Of a stretch of 64,000 nucleotides of DNA, positions 1 through 11,190 are shown piece after piece (within the stretch, counting starts at the first letter, position 1; every line of letters starts with the position of its first letter). The translations under genes and the position numbers were made by a program. The stretch comes from Cheilinus undulatus (lineage: Eukaryota; Chordata; Actinopteri; Labriformes; Labridae). A model generated the notes under the pieces. That model saw only the letters and a program-made list of their open reading frames with translations, was not told where the DNA came from and did not search any database. The stretch lies in NCBI RefSeq assembly GCF_018320785.1, contig NC_054881.1:32063324-32127323 (forward strand), written 5' to 3'.

Positions 1-1143
1 TGTTGAGATTGCTTTAATAGGAGAGAGGCCTCTCCTGATTTATGGACTGAGTTTGCTTCACTGCTGGAATATTTAAGTTAGGTGGTGGTTTGTAGAAGCA
101 AAATAACCAATTCAAAAATTGCCTTAAAAATCCCTTTTTGTACGTTTTTAGCAGAAATCTAGGTGGCAAGGCTACAGTTAGATGACATTAAAGCTACTGA
201 CAGCTCAACATTTTAACTATTCTTCCATTTTTAAGTTATCTTTAATTGTTTAAATACAATAAATCATTGTGTTTTTAATTGGTAACACTTAGATATACAA
301 TCCTACACCCATATCTATGTAAGATAATTAAAACCATGAATGCAAGGGTTTGCAAAAGAGACAAAACTGGTTAAAAACCACAAGAAGAAGTACACAAGAC
401 AAATAGGACTAATCATCTCAACAAAAAGTAATTCTAGTTTTGGCTCCTTAGAAATGTAAATTCTGTAGCAGGTGTCTGTAAATTGAGAGCAAGTGAGGAG
501 AAGCAATAAAGAGGAACAAACCCCCCTACCAGGCCTCAATCTTCCACAAGTGTAAACATAGTCTCATGTGAACCCAAGAACTCATGACTTTGTTTGAACT
601 TTTCAATCACTGAGGAAATTCCTGTGCCCTCACCTGTATGTAATGTTAAGCAGATTAGAAACATAGCAGCCTTTTCACCTAAACCTATTTAGAGTGTAAG
701 AAAGATTAGTTTGCTAGGTTTGTTTTTTTGCAGTGTTGGATAAATATTACAAATATTCTGGTTTGAAATGCAGTAAAGCAACCCTATAGCTTCAGGGAGC
801 CTCATGCGTGCATGCTTTTGAACAGTTACATTATATTCAATAAGGATTTTTAATACTGTTAAAACAAGGTTTGTGTTTATTTCAAGCTGCACACAAAGAA
901 CTATGACTGCTGACAAATCTGTTTATGATTCTGTTGAGATGTGCCAGCAGTGGTTAATGTAGCCTCAAGCTGCAGGCCGAGCAGAGATGAACAGCTGACT
1001 TTCCAGATCTGCCATAAAACGATCTATCATCTTACATGCAGCCTCCTCTAGAGCTGAAATGGGATTGTAAAGCTTTTTTCACACATGCAGTTGTACTTCT
1101 AGAGACCTTTATAAAAAACGTTCATGTCCCCATTAAACACTAC
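1..1143. other. bnip3l intron 2 (partial, runs off the left edge)
   Basis: AT-rich sequence 3' of bnip3l exon 2 with no recognisable third exon, which should encode a CDSP/PQE and MFDVEM-like segment. Small open frames here have no family resemblance. I see no clear mobile element. Confidence 0.6.
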
Positions 1144-1375
1144 CTGTCACAGGAAGAGTTGCTGCGACTCGACTCATGCTGGGCGTCCAGCAAGATCTTC
1201 TCCATGTCTCCGTTGTGGATGGAAGATGAGGATGGGACGTGCTCCAGCCCCCCCACCATGGCCTCCTCTTCCTCCACCTGAGGGAGGGGCAGCAGGCCTT
1301 GGGCCGCGCCATCTGTGGAGGAAGAGTGGGCTGCTCCGGCTGCACCTCTGTTCATTTCTAACTCCACCCAGGACC
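1144..1375 (-). CDS. bnip3l: bnip3l coding exon 2
   Basis: The 232-nt exon opens with GSWVELEMN, where WVEL is the LC3-interacting core, and continues through an acidic VEEEEAM stretch into the conserved [19 protein letters not shown] block. It ends after a serine-rich [10 protein letters not shown] in phase 2, just before GTAGTG. The segment between the LIR and the conserved block is Ala/Gly/Ser-rich and looks lineage-variable. Confidence 0.92.
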
Positions 1376-4300
1376 CTATGTGAAGAAACATTTAAACATA
1401 CTAATTACTCAACACCTCTATCAGAGATACAAATATTTAAGGTCTTGAGTTATTCTAATAATTCCACAGAAACGGAATAAACAGTTTCTTTCTTAAGGGC
1501 AACTTAATTAATCTGATGTTGATTACTTGTCCCACAATCCCATAAGGGCCCGTTACAAAAAATGAAGTTTACATTACAGAGGATATTAGCAATATCAAAA
1601 GCAAGGGAACGATGTTGTACTGGTTATTATCCCTGCTCTGATTCAGTCTCACCACATAAGGCACACCAAAAAACTGTTACAGAGTAGTATGCATTTTATT
1701 TGTGAAAATAAAATATCTATTCTATCATGAAACGTGTGACCTTTGATTATGTTGTGTGATTCTGGGGTATGAGACTGATTGATAAATTAACACAGCTATA
1801 AATGTCCGTTAAAAGCATTCAGTCAGAACTCCTGGTTCAGGCTGAGTTACAAACACTGTGAAAAGTCCCAGTGATGTCCTCCTAAATCATCACTCATTGA
1901 ATGCCTTTTGTCCACTCAACTTTATTGCCCGACTTGGTCTTTTAAAATACAAGGCCTTATCTGAAACAGCTGGACTGCATGAATATGTTGTTACAACATA
2001 ATATAAGATTCAATCAACAATTAGCACATCCGGATTCAAGTTTCAGGATCTTCTGATAACACAGAGCCTGTTTGGAGGCAAGCCAGTAAAGCAATGAGTC
2101 AATAGCCCAATAGATCCAGTGCAGGATCTTATAAGAAACAGGAGAAGGCTAAAGGGGAATAAAACCCATGGCAAGAAAAGATGAAGGTTAGTTTACATGT
2201 TGTCACAAGATGCCACTACTTAGGAAAAATAAAAAGAACAAATCTATCACTATCGCTCTTTGCTTCTGGAGAAGGTGACAAAGCACTGTCAGTCATGCTT
2301 TGTTATAACCAAATTATGGTTAAGTTGTGTTTATAATGGCCACACAATACTGGATTTTTGCTAATATTCAGAATGCTGATATTTAAAAATTAATTTTTGC
2401 TGATTTCAATAGTGATTCTAACATGTAAATGTATTTCAGACTGCAGACTTCAGTCCTTGAAACCCACATTAAAGTTGGTCCTGCCTAAAACTCCAACAAA
2501 CCTTTTTAATGGTATTTTAAATGGACTTTAGCTTGTATAGCGCTTTTCTAGTTGTTTGACCACTCAAAGGGCTTTTACGCTGCAGGTTAGGGCTAGACAA
2601 TTGATTGAAATTCAGATTAAATCACAATATGGCCTGCTGCAATTTTCAAATTGCAGAAGGTGAAACATTTCTTTACCTTGAAATGTGTAGAAGTATCAGA
2701 TAAGACTTTTTGCAGCCGAGATGTAATGCTCTACACATCATTTAAACATTGAAGTGTCAATTTTAGTAATAGTTTACAAAAATCCTTCTTTCCTTATTTC
2801 TGTGTATTATTATTATTTTTTTTTTTTTATCAAAATGGCGGCACAGGGTTAGCGCTGTTGCCTCACAGCAAGAAGGTTAGGGCCTCTGTGTGCAGAGTTT
2901 GCATGTTCCCTCCGTGCACGTGTTGGTTCTCTGGCTTTCTCCCACCACCAAACACATGCTCATTAGGTTAATTGGTGATTCTAAAAATTGGCCGTAGGTG
3001 TGAATGTGAACATGCCTGGTTGTCTGTCTCTTCCCTGCGATTGACTGGCTACCAGTCCAGGGTGTACCCTGCCTCTCGCCAAATGACAGCTGGGATAGGT
3101 TCCAGCTCCAGCCCCCCCACAACCCATAAGTGGTATAGAAAATGGATGGATGGATGCAATTAGATTATTTTCCCAAATTGTTCAACCCCACTTCAGGTCA
3201 CACCTACCTATTCACTACACATTCACACACTAATAGCATAGGTTTCTTTCCATACCCAAGGCCTGTGTTTGGCTAATACAGAACTTTTTAGAGGCCGTGG
3301 CACTACAAAATGCAGAAAAAACACACTTAAAGGCAGAGAACATAGGAGATGAGAATATTTCAAAATGATTTCCTAATCCTAAACTGGTAGGAAGAATAAG
3401 ACAGACATGCAGAACATGTACGTGAAAGAAGTTCACCAGTGGAGTACCATTAACCGTGTGTGATGAAAGGGCAGTAAATGCCTGCCCATGTGTGCTGTGG
3501 TTGCTGGTGGACCTTGACTGTGATATATGATGCGGTCTCTGATGTACGTGAGCTCAGGCATGGACTGCCAACCGAGGAGGCACTGGGTGTCAGAGCCAAG
3601 TTCAAAAATAAAGATGCAGGGGAACCTGCTAGGGCAATAATTTGGAGCTAAAAAAAAAAAAAAAAAAAAGGTGGTAAAACTCTTGTCATGCAGCGTCATG
3701 AAACACTTTCTATGCTCATCAAACTAAATAGGAGTGAAGCGTACCAAAGAGGTCATTTGACCCTGTAACAGTATGTAAACAAAATGTTCACGTTGGCTTA
3801 CAGAGGACTGAATTTCACCGGCATCTGGCCAGTAATACCCCCAACCCAAACCGTGGCCCCTCCCCCCTCCTAAACAGGCCTCGACTCAGCACTCGCACTC
3901 ATCCTGCAGATTACACGGCAGACTGCAGGCCAAGCCGCTGTTGACAACCCATTGTCTTCACTCCATGGACTAAAACCAGCATGGCTCTGACACTCCCGAA
4001 TGTTCTAGGCACAGAGCAGTTATCAGCTGTTGGGTGGGTTTAGAGGACTCAGACACGATGTGACCTTTTTGATCCACTGATACTGAGGTTCAGACAGGAG
4101 TGAGGAGCACTGGAAATGCTTCTTGCCTGAAGATCTCAGGTATTAGGGAAAAAAATGTTTATGACAGTTGTGTGGCAGCTTCGGGAAATGCCAAAAATAA
4201 CATAGTCTCAGATAACAGACCACACTGCTGGCTTATTCATCTGATATCTTCAAGGTCTTACTGTCCCCGATGCTGTGTCTCAGCATATGTTGTGAAGTCT

Positions 4301-6325
4301 TAAATGTCCTGGTGCACAAACAAAAAATACTGAGAATATTTCATACTTCAAAAAATAACTTATTCTGGCTCTGTCGGATGAAATTTTGACCACTAAGTTA
4401 AACAGACAAGAGCAGATGTGTTTAAAAATGGTGCTGAGTTAATGTTGTGGTAGCAAGGGATTATGGGGCCCCAGACAAAATAAAATGTCTGATCCTTCTG
4501 AAGTGTTTTCAGGCCTTCGCAAGTTTCTATTCCCATATTAAATGCATGTAGGAAACTCATCATTAAGATGAGGTATATAAGCAAAAAAGATGGACTATTA
4601 AATTACAAATGATACTGAAATATAACCTAAAAGTGGATTTTTTTCAGATACAGGTGGCAACTGATCTCATTATAGGAAGTAAGACATAGACTGATATCCT
4701 TACTAGGCAGACAATATATTGAGGTTTTAAGATGTAACAATACTATTAAAATTGGGACAAATGGTAGGACAATATTGTTTATCTCTATAATTTCAGTTAA
4801 AAAAAATAGAAAGATACGAGGCCTATACTCAATAAAAAGATTTGTTTCCAGTAAGAACCAACTAGATAATCTATTCTGAATGTTTAGTCTAAATAAGACA
4901 GACATCTATTTATGTTATAACATTTCAGGTGCAGCTTTTTCCTCAAAAAAAAAAAAGTTTATTTTTGCTGCCATTTTTCATCTACATGTTGACTTTGTAG
5001 AGTTGACTGTTTATAAAAGTGCCTGTGTCACATTTGCCATGAGGACCTGACTTAAAACTGACTTGATTTATGTTTCTTTACAGAAAAAATATCATGGTAT
5101 GTTTCCTGTATCAAAAAAAAGAAACATCAAGATATGATTTTTGGTAAATATCCCCAAGCTCCTAGCCTTACAATGCAAAAAAAAAAAAAAAAAAAAAAAA
5201 AAAAGAATTGTAAACTTTACTTCAGTCTTCCAGTCAGTGGAAGAAACTTGCTTACTCAGTGAACAAATTCTTAAAGCTCATCATCCACCAATGGCTCTCT
5301 GTTACTGGTTAAAGATTTGATGCCTCCCATTAAATAAACAAGTGGCTGGAAAGTTTTATTCCTGTCTGGTGTGTGAGTCTGCATCTATCAGCCTGCCTGT
5401 ACACTGCTATGAGCTGTAACACTTTCCCTTCTTTCCTCACGTCCAAAACGTCTGTCCCCTTATCACTGATGCCATAAATAGCATACCAGGTCACGGCCCC
5501 CATAGTGTGGTAACCATGGCGGCTCTATGAGAAGGACCCTTCGTCAGTGAAGCAGTGTAATAAACATGCCTTTGTTTACGTCCCCAATGGCTTACGCAAG
5601 ACGGGGTCTTTTAAGAGCCAATCCCATTTGTTTTAACAACAGAAAATGAACAGAACACATTTTCCATACAACTTATTAAAATCTGTTAACATAGTTTTTA
5701 AGTATGTCATTGGCTAAACGTTAGTCCAATTGATAATCTATTTAGAAATGACCACTTTAAATGAGAGAATTCTTCAAATGGGCGGACTAAATTCTTCTTT
5801 AAGCCGGAATACGATATATACAAAAATAAAAAAAATATCTATATACATATGAAGAACTAACAGTAAAGAAGAATTTGATGATGAGTGCAAACTGTCCATA
5901 TTTCTCTGCTACCATTTTTGCTAATTCTGCCTTCTTCCATCTCGCCTTGTTGACAATTGCTTAAACCCACCCCTACCCCTGCTCCTGCTTCGCTCATTGG
6001 CTTACTCGCCTGTCAGTCAGGCATGCTGATTCCCCATTGGTGCCACTACTGTCAATAAACACACGGAACATAGCGTACTTACGTCTACCCCTTGACTGTA
6101 GCTTCAAGGCGAAAATTTTGGAAAAATATGAAAAACCTATTAAAAATAATCAACTCCCACATATAAAACAATACAATTTAAACAGTCATGCATTCCAGCA
6201 CGTCTCCTAAAGACAAAACATGATAACGGGCACCTCTAGTTAGGAATTTGGGTAACATTTAGCTTACCGTTTAGCCCAGAGTCTCCGTTGTTGTCTGTTG
6301 AAGTAGTGTTAGCAGCGTCGGACAT
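1144..6325 (-). CDS. bnip3l: BNIP3L/NIX mitophagy receptor, 5' part (coding exons 1-2)
   Basis: BNIP3L is an outer-mitochondrial-membrane BH3-like protein that recruits LC3/GABARAP to remove mitochondria by mitophagy. Two coding exons are visible on the minus strand: 6325-6268 (starts [13 protein letters not shown]) and 1375-1144, joined in phase (AAC G | GG TCC). The joined product holds the LC3-interacting motif WVEL at residues 22-25. It also holds the family signature [20 protein letters not shown] and LLDAQHES near its end. About 96 codons are present. The PEST-like region, BH3-like segment and C-terminal transmembrane anchor are missing because the downstream exons lie left of base 1. 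Donors are GTAAG after exon 1 and GTAGTG after exon 2; the acceptor is CATAG. BNIP3 is the alternative, but the long conserved signature and the ppp2r2a neighbour favour BNIP3L. A teleost a/b copy cannot be assigned. Confidence 0.92.
2518..2585 (+). repeat. Fragment of a common fish dispersed repeat
   Basis: The text TATAGCGCTTTTCTAGTT followed by ACTCAAAGGGCTTTTAC is a widely seen teleost repeat motif. A possible continuation with TATTCACTACACATTCACAC lies at 3180-3240. The 2837-3156 SINE and an hAT-like scrap seem to have split the two parts. The family name is not certain. Confidence 0.45.
2587..2720 (-). mobile_element. Truncated hAT-type MITE relative
   Basis: TTAGGGCTAGACAATTGATT followed by GGCCTGCTGCAATTTTCAAA matches, in reverse orientation, the 3' third of the complete 514-bp MITE at 11962-12475. 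Only one end is present here. Confidence 0.6.
2837..3156 (+). mobile_element. tRNA-derived fish SINE
   Basis: The element begins GGCGGCACAGGGTTAGCGC, a degenerate tRNA-like head (GTTGCCTCACAGCAAGAAGG). Its body contains GCATGTTC, TTAGGTTAATTGGTGATTCT and GGCCGTAGGTGTGAATGTG. It ends with CCAGGGTGTACCCTGCCTCT, GACAGCTGGGATAGG and a (GGAT)n tail. This order is typical of an abundant teleost SINE with a LINE-derived 3' tail. The A/B promoter boxes are decayed, so it is probably inactive. Confidence 0.88.
5177..5204 (+). repeat. Poly(A) run of 28
   Basis: An uninterrupted run of 28 A follows GCAATGC. No retrotransposon body is recognisable upstream, so it may be a simple mononucleotide repeat. 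Confidence 0.9.
6268..6325 (-). CDS. bnip3l: bnip3l coding exon 1 (start codon)
   Basis: Fifty-eight coding nucleotides start at ATG (complement of 6323-6325) and give [19 protein letters not shown] plus one base before the consensus donor GTAAGC. An in-frame ATG lies further upstream, but residues between the two have no family resemblance, and the MS-D start with an Asn/Thr-rich leader suits BNIP3L. The Gly codon completed across the junction leads directly into the LIR exon. Confidence 0.85.
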
Positions 6326-7993
6326 GGTGGTGCTTGGTGACCAGGGCGGGTTGCATAAAAGGCTCAAGTCAGCGCAAAACGCGTACTGCTTTATCACACA
6401 TCCAGACGTGTGATAGTACAACTGACTCCGGTGGCCCTCTGCTCCGGTTTTCAGCGAGCGGCTAGCTAAGCTAAAGCGCCGCTGCCGTTTGTTTCCCGTC
6501 CGTTAGCTTGTCTGGAAGCAGTAGCCGCGAGCCGCTCAGACCCCCCTCCCTGCAGCTGGGTGCTGACGTCACACTGTCCCGTTGATAACAAAAGAGGGAG
6601 AGGAAGGCGAATTACATAACGAGCAAGCGAAAATGTAACCCCAGTAACTACGCGGTGAACTAATGACTTTCATCCACTTTTCTTCTTTAAAATAAATCCA
6701 AAAGATTTGACATATGACGACTGGTGTTAATCCAATTTCCCCGTGTAGGAGTAGGCGTGCCTGCAACCACGTACACAGCACACGCCAGAGCAGACACGAG
6801 GCAGATGTGTGCCAAAGTCTAGCTCAGTCACCGCACAACATATCAGCTGATTTCAATAAACAACCAGGGGCTCCAATACCAGGGAGCGGCTGACTTACTG
6901 CACGTTCATTGGTCCGATCAGGTTAAGTTTTTTCACGGCGGATTTTTCACAGTGAATGTTAAGAGAACACCGCAGTCTGTGCAATACAGCCTTCAAGCAA
7001 AGCCTGTAGTCCCGTCTGCCTGGGCTGTTTCAGTAATGGAAGCTCCAGGCAGAGGTGTTAATAGGGGGTTTTCAGCCCCAAGAAAGACAATTACACAGGC
7101 CCCCCTGAGCTGGCGAGCTAAGCAAAAAATGTTATGATGTTTTACTACTATCTATACATTTTAATGTATTTTTGAACTATAATTTACCTACATAAATGAG
7201 CAACATTTTTACTATGGTTAGATTGAATTTATTTTTAATGTTTCCTTCATATTAGTTATGTGTTTATAAGCTTTTTGGAAGAACTGCAACAGAACTTCGA
7301 GCTCTCCAGAGTGTCCACTCTCCCCTTTGAGTAAAAGAAAGCTTCCTGTTTGAATGGCAGCAGATTGGGATACAGCTATAGCAAGGTGATTAAATAAGAC
7401 TGCATAGAGTTTTAAGCATCAAATAATTAGTAAGAAATTTTATCACGTGTTTTTTTTCTTTATTGACAAGAAAGTTTAATAGAAGAGCTCTGTGTCTTAG
7501 GGCTGAAAAGTGTTTCTAATGAATTTAAGCAAGCAAGTGCTCTGTAACAACAGGAGCCATAGTCTGCTTACCTATAAACTGATTTTTTTAAACAAATTCA
7601 CTAGCATTTTAAAAACTTTTTTAAATTTGAGAATAAACGCCTTTAACAAAGTTGAAACAAATGCATACATAAGGTCTAAACAGTCACTTTTAACTTTGTG
7701 TGTGTTTTATAATTTTACAATGCCAATCAATACTCTGAAATGTCATACTTTTTATGTGTAACCCACTTACCATTGGATTTGGACTCTCAATGACTGTAAA
7801 TGTGTGTGGTTTTCAAATTTTAAGCTTTTAAATCACCAATTACGCAAACTTTCCCATTTACCTGCATTCATTTTGATAGGACGTTTTTACCCAGAAACAG
7901 GTGGGACTGGCATAATTTGGGCACAGTACCCCCATTGGGTTGGAGCTATCAATTCCCTTAGTATGAGACAATATACCATTTTAGTTTCTAGGT
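6326..7993. other. bnip3l 5' UTR/promoter and start of the intergenic spacer
   Basis: CpG-enriched sequence up to about 6900 is the likely promoter and 5' UTR of bnip3l. From there to 7993 the DNA is AT-rich and I recognise no gene. Open frames of 60-90 codons in it show no domain or codon pattern. Confidence 0.55.
6564..6571. promoter_or_regulatory. Palindromic CRE in the bnip3l promoter
   Basis: TGACGTCA, the full cAMP-response-element palindrome bound by CREB/ATF proteins, lies about 240 bp upstream of the bnip3l start codon in a locally GC- and CpG-richer stretch (6420-6580). An ACGTG hypoxia-element core occurs at 6406-6410. BNIP3L is a known HIF-1 target, but a five-base core is weak evidence on its own. 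Confidence 0.5.
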
Positions 7994-8576
7994 CAGTGAT
8001 CATCTGGCAGCATCAGGCCCTCCACATCTTCCCATCTGGCCCCCAGAAAATGATCAAATTCAGAGAATGTGCAGAGGAAAAATAAAGTGAGGTATCTCAG
8101 GTATCTTTTATAAACTTCCTACAGCTATTTAAACAACCTCCCAAACAGCTGAGATGAAATGCTAGTAGCAGTCAGCCGCTACTAGCAAATAAGATGCATG
8201 TTAAACACAAATTCATCAGTCCGTTGTTGACTAAAGTTGACATTTTCTTTGTCCACTTTTGGCTTCAGGCATTTTGAGAGCATTTTTGTGATTGGGTATT
8301 TCATTAATCACTACACAGCATACGTCAAGTGATAGACAATATGACAGTCCCAGAAATATTCAGCTAAAATATCTCAATCGCCCCCTCGTGGCTGACATCA
8401 GTGTAGAGACTGAGTTGACTGTAAGAGGCTAAAATGTCATACATTTGAAAGAAAAAACAAAAACATGTTAGTTGGACAAAATTTAAAAAATTATTATTAT
8501 CATTTGAGAGCTCGGCCCTCAAAGTTCCCATCCAGGTAAATGCTGGCCCTTGTATAAATGAAGTTGATGACCCCTG
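7994..8576 (+). mobile_element. hAT-type MITE with 8-bp target duplication
   Basis: The left end CAGTGATCATC and the reverse complement of the right end, CAGGGGTCATC, are short imperfect inverted repeats of hAT type. Flanks are TTCTAGGT (7986-7993) and GTCTAGGT (8577-8584), a 7/8 match to an 8-bp duplication. Just inside both ends is the GGCCCTC / GAGGGCC-like sequence usual for this fish MITE group. There is no coding capacity. Confidence 0.8.
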
Positions 8577-9532
8577 GTCTAGGTGCTACACGTGCAAAGA
8601 TAGGGACAGGGATGCAGAGGCGTACTGGGAGATTAAGTTACCTTAGTGGTCTTTAATGTCATTCATGTTAGAAATTATCTATCACAACCATAGAGAGAAA
8701 AGTATGGCATTATTGCTTTCTCTGATTCAGATTTACGATTAGTTAACTTTATACAACACAATGCTCCAGGCTGGAAAAGGCTGAAAGCCTTAAAGCCATC
8801 TGCTAAACCACTGTGTGCAATCACCACTCTCTGAAAAGAACTTTGTGGGTTATTTCCCCTCATTCTGCCTCCTTTCTCTTTCTTTCTTTTGGACACCTGA
8901 TTTTAAGTTTTTAATTGGCAGCACTTCTCCAATTATAAGCAGCCACCTTTCTCCTCTTCTTCAGGCGTTGCTTCAACAATGACACACCAGTTGAAAGCCA
9001 ATATGAGGCCCTTCCCCATTGAGTTAAATGCAATTGTAACGTGCAAAAATACTTTGAAGCATCTTGTTGGTATTAAAGCCAGAGAACTACAACACATACC
9101 CAAATTTGAAAGCTAAACATCCAGTTCCTGCTAATTATCTCTTAGAAGAGCATCATAACTAAAATGTACTACAATCTAATATTTTTGCAGGTCTTTAGGT
9201 GAGATGATTGGGCTTTTTGAGGAGGTTGGACCTTGCTATTGGGGCCATGGGTCCTCCCCAGTGACTTTATTTTGAAGCTTTTTTATTCACTCTTGGTCCC
9301 TTAAAAGTTTTAGACATGCCACATTATTTGATCATGGCTGTACTGGTGCAGGCGATGTAATGAAAGAAATCATAGTTGGCTAGATCATATGTATCATGAA
9401 TACTTTGAGTGATTTTTCAACCTCATGGGAGACGGATTGTTACCGTTGCTTCAGAGGCATCATCAAAAACACATTGCATAACAGGATCCCCACCAACAAT
9501 CAGGCAGTAACAAGGTTGCAAAAAGTAGTTCC

Positions 9533-9538
9533 TTTATT
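9533..9538 (-). terminator. Candidate ppp2r2a polyadenylation signal
   Basis: TTTATT on the plus strand gives AATAAA on the minus strand about 1.37 kb downstream of the ppp2r2a stop. Other AATAAA matches occur in the same orientation (for example near 10195), so the true cleavage site is uncertain and alternative 3' ends are possible. Confidence 0.4.
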
Positions 9539-10910
9539 ATCTTCACTGTCATAGATTAAAATTGTAGTTATACATTACTAGAGGCATCAATAGAGTCTTA
9601 ACGGACCACATTTTAAATACGGTGTGGAAACATCAACTGCTGCAAATTCATGTGCAGCTTATTGTACCATCACATACAGTAGCATTTATATTGTCTGCAG
9701 TAGTTTCAACAAACACTTTAAGTGACTTAATGCCTCAAATAATGTTTTCTTTTAAGCTGCAGTCTTTCAACACATCCAAGTACTTTAGTTTGTGCAGTAA
9801 GAGAGTCCAGTGTCAAATCAAAAGGTTTTTCCCTGTTGTGAAGTGCTGCTTTGGAGCTGTGGTACACCATGGGAAGACAATACTTGAAGATGACACAAAA
9901 AAAGTTATGTCTAATGTCCAGCTTCATTTCACAAAATAGGACGGAACAAATCTGGTGGCAATTTATCTTTTTTAATATAAATATGACAATCATAATAATT
10001 ATCTTTGAATAGGCTATCTCTTATACCTGACTATTGTTGAACACAAAGAAAAGGATGAAGAGGAACCAATGCAAAAAACAATGTAAAGAGAGAGCCAATC
10101 ATAAAGCATCTTTTCTGGAGTCTGGACCTTTTTGACCACCCAGAGCCTGAGGCGCAGCCACAGTGAGTTAGATAACTCCTCACTGTGCCAGGCTTTTATT
10201 CTGTGAAATAACACTCTAATTCTCAAACTTCTGGAGGCAACCGCTGACGTGTCGCTGTCCAGTGTGAGCAGTGAGTGTGTAAAGAAAACTGTAAGCATAC
10301 ATTTGTGACTGTTGAGTCTGTAAGGTTTAATTAAAGAGAGGGACATGTGAAGAGACTTAAAGAATACTAGAACAGTATGACAGATGAATTAATAAAAGGT
10401 GTACACACAAAAAAATGTTTTTCTTAGAAAAATAAACACTAGAATGGCACAGGACAATAATGGGACATACTAAATAAGTGTTTTCGTTTTCTACCACAGA
10501 GCCATTTGGGGGGAGTTATAAAAATAAGTGTGTCTGTATTCAGAATTTTAAAGAAATTAAACTGCTTTACCCAAGTCACCCCAGGGAAGAAAGGGGCAGG
10601 GGGCTTCGCAAAACAAACAAAATAACAAAATAAAACTAAAACAAAACAAAAAAATTGGGGGGGAATTGGCACAACATCACTTAAACAACAAGGCGGGTGT
10701 TTCTCTGCCACAGACAGGCTGATGATGGGCAAGAGTGAGACTTCCTCTGTCCACATCGAGAACAAAGTGGCAAAGTCTGGTCACCCAGTAGCGACAGACA
10801 GGGATGCTGGTTGTCGTGGTTACCACAGATCACCCTGGATGAGCCTGAAAGGCTGCAGGTGGTGCACATGAGGTCACCCACGCCAGATCTCACGTAAGCT
10901 CACTCTGTAT
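9539..10910 (-). other. Probable ppp2r2a 3' UTR
   Basis: Sequence between the stop codon and the candidate polyadenylation signal has no recognisable repeats and no convincing coding frame. The 10690-10900 part is less AT-rich than its surroundings, which fits conserved 3' UTR. The extent is inferred from the signal only. Confidence 0.45.
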
Positions 10911-11190
10911 TTAGTTCACTTTATCCTGGAATATGTAGAGGTTATTGGTCGTCGCCACAGCGATGATGTTGTCCTGGGGATGCCAGGCAGTGTGAAGGAT
11001 CTTCTTGTTGAAGTCCAAACTGTCTACGCTGATTTCATCCTTCTTGCGTTTGCCTCCCGCGCACACTTTTCGGGGCTTAAGGACCTGCATGGGCTTGCTG
11101 TTTTCACGGGACGCCTCTAGAGTAACATCCCGCCTCTGGCCACGGTCGAACATCCGAAAGAAGTTGTTGTATGAACCCGTCATCACCACA
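10911..11190 (-). CDS. ppp2r2a: ppp2r2a last coding exon and stop
   Basis: The 280-nt exon encodes [59 protein letters not shown] and the final blade ending [10 protein letters not shown] before TAA. GQRRD and KPMQV differ from the mammalian NTKRD and KPRTV, in a surface loop between the last blades. Confidence 0.96.

Larger units (their letters stand above)
1376..6267 (-). other. bnip3l intron 1
   Basis: This 4.9-kb first intron carries a fish SINE (2837-3156), fragments of a common fish repeat on each side of it, a truncated hAT-type MITE relative, and A-runs of about 20 (3650-3669) and 28 (5177-5204) bases. The 5400-6060 part is less AT-rich and may hold regulatory sequence near the promoter, but I recognise no specific element in it. 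Confidence 0.7.
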
